The position numbers and the translations under genes were made by a program. This document shows, piece after piece, positions 58,254 through 64,000 of a DNA stretch of 64,000 bases (position 1 is its first letter; the number at the start of each line of letters is the position of its first letter). The notes under the pieces are model-generated. The model was not told where the DNA came from and made no database searches. It was given only the letters and a program-made list of their open reading frames with translations. Source of the DNA: Blastococcus sp. LR1 (GTDB lineage: Bacteria; Actinomycetota; Actinomycetes; Mycobacteriales; Geodermatophilaceae); NCBI RefSeq assembly GCF_020166105.1, contig NZ_JAIUJY010000002.1, positions 124,001 through 188,000 of the forward strand, written 5' to 3'.

Positions 58254-59996
58254 TCACTCGACGGTCCAGGTCTCCGAGTTCCAGAGCGGACCGGCCTGGG
58301 TGGAGTTGTCCTCCACGCCCTGGATGCTGCTCTGGAAGGCGATGAACGTCGGCTTCTGGTAGAGCGGCACGGTCGCCACCTCCTCCCACAGCAGGGCGTC
58401 GATCTGGTTGCCCAGCTCGGTCTGCGCGTCGGGGTCGGGCTCCTGGACGAACTGGTCGTACAGCGCGTCGATCTCAGCCGTGCCCTGACGGGAGTAGTTC
58501 TGGCCGAGGCCGTTCTCCGGGGACCAGTAGATCGACTGGGTGGCCGACCGGAACGGCGAACCGACCCAGGCGAACACCGCGGCCTGGAAGCCGCCGGCCT
58601 CGAGGGAGGTCGGCTTCTCGGCACCGGCGAAGATGTCCGGGTTGGCGTTGAACGTCGCCCCGATGCCGGCCTCCTTCAGCTGCGGGATCATGACCTCGAT
58701 CGTGGTCTGCCGCAGCGGGTTGGCAGCCGTGGTGTCGAGCTGGATCTGCAGCGGACCCCGCTGGGGGTGCGTGTAGATGCCGTCCGGGCCGAGGGTGTAG
58801 CCGTCGCCCTCGAGCAGCTGCTTCGCCTTCTCGACGTTCTGCTGCTTGTAGTCCTCGGGCGCGGTGTCCTCGTACTGCGGCTGGTTGTTGAAGTAGATGC
58901 GGTTCTGCAGCACCTCGGCGTCGGAGGAGAACTGACCGACGGTCTGCGCCACGATCTCCTCGCGGTCCAGCGCCATGGCGAAGGCCTGCCGGACGGGCAG
59001 GCTGGCCAGGTGCGGGTCCTGGGTCTGGAAGTCCAGGTGCTCGAAGGAGAGCCCGAAGGTGACGTCGCTCTCGACCTCCGGAGCCAGCCCGTCGACCTGG
59101 TCGACCAGGTCCAGCTGCGGCTGCGGGTAGATCACGCCGATCTCACCGTTCTGCAGACCCTGGACCGCGGCCGTCGGGTCGTTGCCGATGTTCTGGATGA
59201 CCAGGCGCTCGAGGAACGGGCCCTCGCCGTACCACTCCGGGTTCGGGGTCAGGACGACGGTCTGCGTGCCGACGTCGATGCCGTCGGCCTTGAGCTGCCA
59301 CGGGCCACCGGAGATGTCCTCGGGCAGACCCTCGGCGATCGGCCACCCCTCGGTGATCGTCTCGCAGACCACGGCCGGGTCCTCGTCGTCCATCAGGTGG
59401 GCGGGGAGGATGCCGCCGCCGAAGTCACCGCTGAACAGCGACTGCCAGTCGGCGAACGGGCTGGTGTAGGTGACGGTGACGGTCTTGTTGTCGTCTCCGC
59501 TGCCCTCGACCGACTCGATCTGCTCGTAGCCCGTGGTCGACAGCAGCGAGGCGCAGCCGCCCTCGGCCGGGTCGGTGCTCTTGCCGGAGCGCCAGGTGAA
59601 CTCGAAGTCGTCGGCGGTGATCGGGGTGCCGTCGCTCCACACCGCGTCGTCGTTGATGACGTAGGTGTTGACCTGGGTGCCGCCCTCGGTCTCGAGGGTC
59701 GGCTCCTCGGCGAGGAGGTCCTCGTTGTGCGTGATGCTGAAGTCCGGCAGCACGTTGAAGGCACCCGGGAGGATGCCGTTCAGGATGTTGGCGGTGGACG
59801 TCGCATTGCCCGCCGCGATGTTCGGGAAGAGGTTCTCCGGGAAGTCGGTGGACTCACCGAAGACGACCTGGCCGGACCGGTCCGCGGCCTGCCCGTCGTT
59901 GCCGGATCCCTCGTCGTCGCTGCCACAAGCGGTGAGCACCATCGCGCCGGCCATGCCGGTCGCGAGGAGCGCAGTTCCGCGCCTACTCAAGTTCAC
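58254..59996 (-). CDS. dppA: Peptide-type ABC transporter substrate-binding lipoprotein (family 5)
   Basis: 580 residues from GTG 59996 with GGGAGG upstream. A signal peptide ends in the lipobox MVLTAC, followed by an acidic/Gly linker. The SBP_bac_5 fold shows TDFPENLFPNIAAGNATSTA, DAVWSDGTPITADDFEFTW, LTPNPEWYGEGPFLERLVIQ and RQAFAMALDREEIVAQ. It captures oligopeptides or related solutes outside the membrane for the four downstream genes. In mycobacteria the OppA-like LpqW (Rv1166) is found near mshB, so a non-peptide role should be kept in mind. Confidence 0.92.
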   Translation of the reverse strand: MNLSRRGTALLATGMAGAMVLTACGSDDEGSGNDGQAADRSGQVVFGESTDFPENLFPNIAAGNATSTANILNGILPGAFNVLPDFSITHNEDLLAEEPTLETEGGTQVNTYVINDDAVWSDGTPITADDFEFTWRSGKSTDPAEGGCASLLSTTGYEQIESVEGSGDDNKTVTVTYTSPFADWQSLFSGDFGGGILPAHLMDDEDPAVVCETITEGWPIAEGLPEDISGGPWQLKADGIDVGTQTVVLTPNPEWYGEGPFLERLVIQNIGNDPTAAVQGLQNGEIGVIYPQPQLDLVDQVDGLAPEVESDVTFGLSFEHLDFQTQDPHLASLPVRQAFAMALDREEIVAQTVGQFSSDAEVLQNRIYFNNQPQYEDTAPEDYKQQNVEKAKQLLEGDGYTLGPDGIYTHPQRGPLQIQLDTTAANPLRQTTIEVMIPQLKEAGIGATFNANPDIFAGAEKPTSLEAGGFQAAVFAWVGSPFRSATQSIYWSPENGLGQNYSRQGTAEIDALYDQFVQEPDPDAQTELGNQIDALLWEEVATVPLYQKPTFIAFQSSIQGVEDNSTQAGPLWNSETWTVE

Positions 59997-60095
59997 GTGC
60001 GTTGCCTCCCTCTTCCCCGGCCGGGTGGCGGGGGACGGACTGGTTGTCCGACGGGCAGCTGCTGAGCCAGCGGTGACAGGCCCCGGAGCACGCGT

Positions 60096-60113
60096 GCGTT
60101 CGACGTTGAACGC
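60096..60113. promoter_or_regulatory. Operator-like inverted repeat upstream of dppA
   Basis: GCGTTC (60096-60101) and GAACGC (60108-60113) form a perfect inverted repeat with a 6-base spacer, 100 bases upstream of the dppA start and about 100 bases upstream of the divergent gene at 60217. Size and spacing suit a dimeric repressor site; no regulator gene is adjacent. No confident promoter hexamers were identified in 59997-60216. Confidence 0.4.
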
Positions 60114-60216
60114 GCCGCCGGATGTATGCGGCCAAACCCTAGGTACGCCCGGCGAGGGCGTCCACGACCGTCATCCTTCTGTGACCTACCGTGATGGGTA
60201 CTGCGACGATGGCCCC

Positions 60217-61179
60217 GTGATCCCGCCAGTTCCCGCCCGGCCGCACCGGCGGGCCCTGACGCAGTTGGTGCTCGGTCTGGCCCCGCTGCTCGCCGTCGGG
60301 GTGGCGCTGATCGTGGCCCTCGGTGTGCAGCTGCCCGGCGCGCGGGCGCCCCTCGCCGACGCGACCGCGACCGCCGTCGCCCGCGTGCAGGAGGCCGGCC
60401 GGCCGCCGGAGGGGCGCGGCGTGCTCGTGACCTTCGACGACGAGGACGGCGCTGCGCGGACGGGCCGGCTGGTCCTGGCCGAGCCGGTGGCCGTCGAGCC
60501 GGGCGCGGAGGTGCGCGTGCGCTACGACCCGGCCGCGGCCGACGGCCCCGCGAGCACCGTCTACGCCGACGGCGACGCCGCCACCCGCCGGGTCCAGGAT
60601 CTCGTCGCGTCGATGGCCGTCCTCGCCGTCGTCCTCCTCCTGACCACCGGCGCCACCGCGCTGCTGGCGCTCTCCCGCCGCGGACTGCGCTCCCGGCCGG
60701 CCGGCTCGGTCGCCGCGACCCGTCTGGTCGTCCGGCGCGGCCTCCTGGTGCGCAGCTGGCTGGAGCTGGAGACCGCCCGCGGGCCGCGGTGGCTGCCGGT
60801 GTTCTGGACGCCGGAGCTGACCGGTCTGGAACCCGGCGGCCGCATCGACCTGCACGGGGATCCGCTCGCCGACCGCCTGGTCCTCCCGGTCGTCGACGGG
60901 GCCGAGGTCTGGCCGTCCGGCCGGATCCGCGACCAGGTCCCGCGGGGCGAGCAACGCGCGCCCCGCGCGACCTCGGGCCGGCCGACGATCGGGCTGCTGC
61001 GCCAGGTCCGGGTGGACGCCGTCCCCGCGGTCGCCGCTCCCCTGCTCGGCCTGGTCTGGGCCTGGGTGGACGACGGCGGCGTGGCCTCGTTCGCCGGCGC
61101 GACCGCTCTCAGCGCCGTCCTGATCTTCTGGTTGTTCCAGCGCCTCGGCTCCGACCCGGAGGCCCCGGCGCGCGCCTGA
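60217..61179 (+). CDS. Membrane protein, DUF3592-like
   Basis: 320 residues from GTG 60217. Three or four membrane helices: LVLGLAPLLAVGVALIVALG at ~15-35, SMAVLAVVLLLTTGATALLAL near 135, and two near the C-terminus (VPAVAAPLLGLVWAWV; SFAGATALSAVLIFWLFQ). Between the first two lies a soluble beta-rich domain (VLVTFDDEDGAARTGRLVLA; PGAEVRVRYDPAAADGPAST) that resembles the extracytoplasmic part of DUF3592 proteins. Function unknown. Convergent with the ABC permease, and the two stop codons sit in one palindrome. Confidence 0.7.
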   Translation: MIPPVPARPHRRALTQLVLGLAPLLAVGVALIVALGVQLPGARAPLADATATAVARVQEAGRPPEGRGVLVTFDDEDGAARTGRLVLAEPVAVEPGAEVRVRYDPAAADGPASTVYADGDAATRRVQDLVASMAVLAVVLLLTTGATALLALSRRGLRSRPAGSVAATRLVVRRGLLVRSWLELETARGPRWLPVFWTPELTGLEPGGRIDLHGDPLADRLVLPVVDGAEVWPSGRIRDQVPRGEQRAPRATSGRPTIGLLRQVRVDAVPAVAAPLLGLVWAWVDDGGVASFAGATALSAVLIFWLFQRLGSDPEAPARA

Positions 61180-61189
61180 GGGCACGGCG

Positions 61190-63835
61190 TCAGGCCGCCT
61201 CGCGCAGCACCGACACCGGATCGGCCCGGTCGGCCGCAGCCTGCGCGTACCGCGCGGCCAGCACCGCTACGAGCAGCGCGCCGGCCACGGTGAGGCCGAT
61301 CGCCGGCCACGGCACGTCGAGCAGCGGCGTCGGCGGGCGCAGCAGGTCGACGTCCAGCCGCCGGTGCACCGCGGCGACCGCGCCGGCGGCCAGGAGCGCG
61401 CCCAGCCCCAGCCCGGCGACGGCGACCGCGCCGAGCTCGACGACGAGCGAGGTGAGGTGCGCCCGCCGCGAGAGCCCGAGCCGGCGGGCCATGACGTAGC
61501 CCGCCACCCGGCTCCGGCTGCGCGACTCCAGGTGCAGCAGCAGCCCTGCCGCGGCGACGAGCCCGACGAACACGGCCAGCGCGGACAGGTAGCCGAAGGT
61601 CCACGAGATGCCCAGGAAGTCGGCGGTGGTCAGCACGTCGGCGGGCTCGAGACTGCGGCCGAGCCGGCCACCGGCGTCGGTGAGCGCCTCCACCGCCGGC
61701 CCCTCGGGTCCGTTCGTCCACAGCTCGGACTGCCGGTCGGAGCCGGCCGCCGACGGCACCTCGGGCAGCCGGTCGGCGGCCACCAGCACCACGGGCTCCG
61801 CCGTCCGGCGCCCGGGCAGGACGCGCGCCGTGCCGGCGACCTCGGCGGCGACCGGGAGGGTGCCCAGCCGGAGTTCGACGTCGCCGCGCGGCAGGCCCGC
61901 AGCCACGACCGGGATGCGCCCGTCCTCCGCCGGCTCCCGCAGCGCGGCCACCAGCTCCTCCAGCGGGACGTCGGCGAAGCTGCCGTCCCAGAAGGCGGTT
62001 CCGGCGAACGTCGCCGGGTCGACGGCGAGCACCTGCACGTCGGTCGCGGTGCCGGCGTCGTCCACGACGCTGCCGTCGTACCGGTCCAGCACGGTGCCGA
62101 CGGCGTCGGTGGCCGTCGTCGGCGTCACCTGCGGGATCGAGATCAGCGCCCGGTCGGCCCCGATCTGGACGCCGACCTTGGCGGCGAGCGTGGTCTGCGA
62201 GCCCGCGGTCAGCGTCGCCGTGTACCCGAGGACGGCGACCGGCACGGTCACCGCGACGAGCAGCGCGGCAGCCGCGCCGGGACCCGCGGCCAGCCGGTTG
62301 ACCGCCAGGAACACCGGCGGGCGGAGGCGAGCGGCGCGCCGCCGCAGGCGCGGGAGGAGCCGGGTGCCGAGCCGGGCCGCGAGCAACGCGGCGCCGGCGA
62401 TCGCGAGCACCGGAAAGGCGACCAGCAGCCCGTTGACCTGGGCCACGCCGCCGGTGACCACGATCGCGTCCCGGCTCTCCAGCAGCAGCCAGCAGGCGCC
62501 CGCGGCCACGACCAGGGCCAGCTCCCACGGCACGGCGGCGAGCCGGCCGGGAGCTGTCCCGAGCGGGCGCTCCACGGTGGCGTGCGCCCGAAGCCCGGCG
62601 ACGACGGCGGCGGCGAGCAGCCCGGCGAGGAAGGCCGCGGCGCCGAACGCGGCCGCCGCGGCCACCGCCGCGGGATCGAGATCGTCCGCCGGGCCGAGCC
62701 CGCCCACGAGCAGCCGGGCGGCCAGCCATCCGACGGCCGCGCCGACGAGCGCCGGCGCCAGCAGCTCGAGGGCCGCCTTGCCGGCCAGCGCGCCCGGGCC
62801 GGCGCCACGGGCGGCCAGCAGGCGCACCTCCGCGCTGCGGCGGTCGGCCCAGAAGCCGCCCGAGGCAGCCACGAGCACGAGGGCCAGCACCGCCGCGGCG
62901 GCGGCGACGGCCACGACCGGGCCGCGCAGTCCGGCCTCGACGAGCTCGGCCCGCTCCACCGCCGCGTCGAGCTGCTCGTTCTCCCCGGCCCCGAGCAGCG
63001 TCGTCGCCTTCCCCTCGGGCACCGCCCGGGCCGCCCGTTGCTGCTCGGCCACCAGTCCGCGGGCCACCTCGACGGTGAGGTCCGCGGTTCGCGTGGGCAC
63101 CGCCTCGGTCACGACGAGCAGCCCGGCCCGGCTGCTGATCGCGGTGAGCGTCGCCTCGTCGGTGGCGAGCAGCAGCGCGGGCGGGGGCACGTCGGCCGAG
63201 GCCGCGTTGAGGTACAGCTCGCCGTAGGCGCACCAGTACGGCCCGCCGCCGGTGTCGAACAGGTCGGTGTAGACGCCGGCGACCGGCACCGCGACGCCCG
63301 CCACGGAGATCGACTCCCCGACCGTCGCCTCCGCCGCCGCGGCGTAGGAGGCCGGCAGCCACACCCCCTGGGCGCCGGCGGAGGCCACGACCTCGACGTG
63401 CTCGGTGGCGTCCGGCCGCCACAGCAGGTTGGCCGGCAGCGTCAGCAGCGTGCCCCGGGCGTCCCGGACCGGCAGCCCGCCCTGCGGATTGCCGGCGGCG
63501 CCGATGGAGGCGAGGACGAGCAACGTCCGCTCGGGCTCCCGGCCGAGGTCGGTCCAGATCTGCCGGGGGGCGTCCGCCTCCGCGGCGAGGACCTCCGGCG
63601 ACGTCCCGGGCGGGAACCGCAGGGTCACCGACGTCGCCGGCCGCGCCGCCTCCGCGCACTGCGGCGCCAGCTGCTCCTGCAGGGCGGCGGAGCGCGCCGA
63701 GGAGAGCAGCAGCGGCGCCGAGGCGAGGGCGCAGGCCAGGACCGCCGTCGCCACGACGACGGCCAGCACGGTGACCGGCGAGCCGAGCACCAGCCACGGC
63801 GCCCGGCGCCACGGGGCCAGCCGCCACAGCCTCAT
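61190..63835 (-). CDS. FtsX/MacB-type ABC transporter permease
   Basis: 881 residues from ATG 63835, overlapping the ATPase stop as ATGA. One N-terminal helix (PVTVLAVVVATAVLACALAS) is followed by a large extracytoplasmic domain, a FtsX-like helix block (~310-420), a second membrane block (~460-560), a second outer domain and a final FtsX block (~735-870; YLSALAVFVGLVAAAGLLLH, YVMARRLGLSRRAHLTSLVV). This duplicated layout is typical of actinobacterial FtsX-family exporters of lipoproteins or lipids. The C-terminal ADPVSVLREA is the usual end motif. Confidence 0.88.
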   Translation of the reverse strand: MRLWRLAPWRRAPWLVLGSPVTVLAVVVATAVLACALASAPLLLSSARSAALQEQLAPQCAEAARPATSVTLRFPPGTSPEVLAAEADAPRQIWTDLGREPERTLLVLASIGAAGNPQGGLPVRDARGTLLTLPANLLWRPDATEHVEVVASAGAQGVWLPASYAAAAEATVGESISVAGVAVPVAGVYTDLFDTGGGPYWCAYGELYLNAASADVPPPALLLATDEATLTAISSRAGLLVVTEAVPTRTADLTVEVARGLVAEQQRAARAVPEGKATTLLGAGENEQLDAAVERAELVEAGLRGPVVAVAAAAAVLALVLVAASGGFWADRRSAEVRLLAARGAGPGALAGKAALELLAPALVGAAVGWLAARLLVGGLGPADDLDPAAVAAAAAFGAAAFLAGLLAAAVVAGLRAHATVERPLGTAPGRLAAVPWELALVVAAGACWLLLESRDAIVVTGGVAQVNGLLVAFPVLAIAGAALLAARLGTRLLPRLRRRAARLRPPVFLAVNRLAAGPGAAAALLVAVTVPVAVLGYTATLTAGSQTTLAAKVGVQIGADRALISIPQVTPTTATDAVGTVLDRYDGSVVDDAGTATDVQVLAVDPATFAGTAFWDGSFADVPLEELVAALREPAEDGRIPVVAAGLPRGDVELRLGTLPVAAEVAGTARVLPGRRTAEPVVLVAADRLPEVPSAAGSDRQSELWTNGPEGPAVEALTDAGGRLGRSLEPADVLTTADFLGISWTFGYLSALAVFVGLVAAAGLLLHLESRSRSRVAGYVMARRLGLSRRAHLTSLVVELGAVAVAGLGLGALLAAGAVAAVHRRLDVDLLRPPTPLLDVPWPAIGLTVAGALLVAVLAARYAQAAADRADPVSVLREAA

Positions 63836-64000
63836 GCCGGCGCTCCGTCCGGGATACGGCCCTCGTCGATCCGGCCCTCGTCGATCCGGCCGTCGCGCAT
63901 CCGCAGCACCCGGTCGGCCCGCCGCCAGGCCTGCTCGTCGTGGGTCGCCAGGAGCACCGCCGAACCGCGCCGCGCCTGCGCGCCGATGAGCTCCAGCAGG
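63832..64000 (-). CDS. ABC transporter ATP-binding protein, C-terminal part (cut by window edge)
   Basis: Only the last ~55 codons are present: LLELIGAQARRGSAVLLATH then DEQAWRRADRVLRMRDGRID, the H-loop and C-terminal strand of a LolD/MacB-type ATPase. It partners the FtsX-type permease, with an ATGA overlap. A 15-base unit encoding GRIDE is tandemly duplicated at 63859-63888. The start and Walker motifs lie beyond base 64000. Confidence 0.85.
   Translation of the reverse strand, partial: LLELIGAQARRGSAVLLATHDEQAWRRADRVLRMRDGRIDEGRIDEGRIPDGAPA

Overview
The window is GC-rich chromosomal DNA (sampled genes run at about 75% G+C) with frequent GTG starts and tight 4-base start/stop overlaps. 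It reads as an actinobacterium, most plausibly in or near the Geodermatophilaceae. The order-level argument is strong. There is a mycothiol gene (mshB), a 7Fe ferredoxin next to an actinobacterial-type dapC, and a sigE-rseA-htrA-tatB ... mrp run. There is also a glgC/glgA divergent pair, a DUF3117-tag pair and LOG-dapE/dapD. All of these have counterparts in the Mycobacterium tuberculosis Rv1170-Rv1234 interval, here split by lineage-specific genes. The family-level guess rests on general look and on a spore-photoproduct-lyase-like gene, and is only an inference. No rRNA, tRNA, insertion sequence or CRISPR array was seen.

Layout. 1-3.2 kb: ribbon-helix-helix protein, DUF4097 protein and a DrrAB-type ABC exporter, closed by a long hairpin and a decayed glycosyltransferase remnant. 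3.7-8.5 kb: two divergent acyl-CoA dehydrogenases, a RibD-type reductase, a malyl-CoA-lyase-like enzyme and a small membrane protein. 8.6-13.9 kb: EamA exporter coupled to a PhzF protein, a PRC/MgtE_N/CBS protein with a DUF1003 partner, then DUF6518 and AzlCD. 13.9-15.1 kb: a low-GC DUF2971 gene between two perfect 54-bp direct repeats, the clearest sign of foreign DNA in the window. 15.2-20.5 kb: mrp, tatB, htrA, rseA, sigE and an O-methyltransferase, the envelope-stress locus. 20.6-23.9 kb: 2'-5' RNA ligase family protein and the divergent glgC/glgA glycogen (alpha-glucan) genes. 23.9-27.0 kb: cobalamin riboswitch followed by btuFCD. 27-34 kb: orphan membrane protein, zinc alcohol dehydrogenase, spore-photoproduct-lyase-like radical SAM protein, PAS-GAF-SpoIIE phosphatase and phytoene-desaturase-like oxidoreductase. 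34-40 kb: DUF3117, tag and a secreted 1629-residue protein with 13 FN3 domains and a beta-propeller. 40-49 kb: GT39 protein, EamA, SRPBCC, DivIVA-like, LOG, dapE, dapD, transglycosylase-like protein, degenerate GGDEF protein, dapC and fdxC. 49.3-53.5 kb: GGDEF-EAL protein, DUF6113 and mshB. 53.5-60 kb: an 85-bp tandem repeat, then a complete dipeptide-type ABC importer. 60.2-64 kb: membrane protein and a FtsX-type ABC exporter whose ATPase runs off the right edge.

How it works together. Several blocks are physiological units: lysine/diaminopimelate synthesis (dapC, dapD, dapE), alpha-glucan synthesis (glgC, glgA), cobalamin uptake under riboswitch control, envelope stress (sigE, rseA, htrA) beside twin-arginine export (tatB), and peptide import. 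The most notable non-gene observations are four. First, the 54-bp-repeat-bounded DUF2971 island. Second, three gene junctions where the only possible upstream start is a CTG inside a CTGA overlap. Third, an 85-bp tandem repeat whose hairpin shows compensatory base changes. Fourth, a dispersed GGACCCC-type intergenic element.
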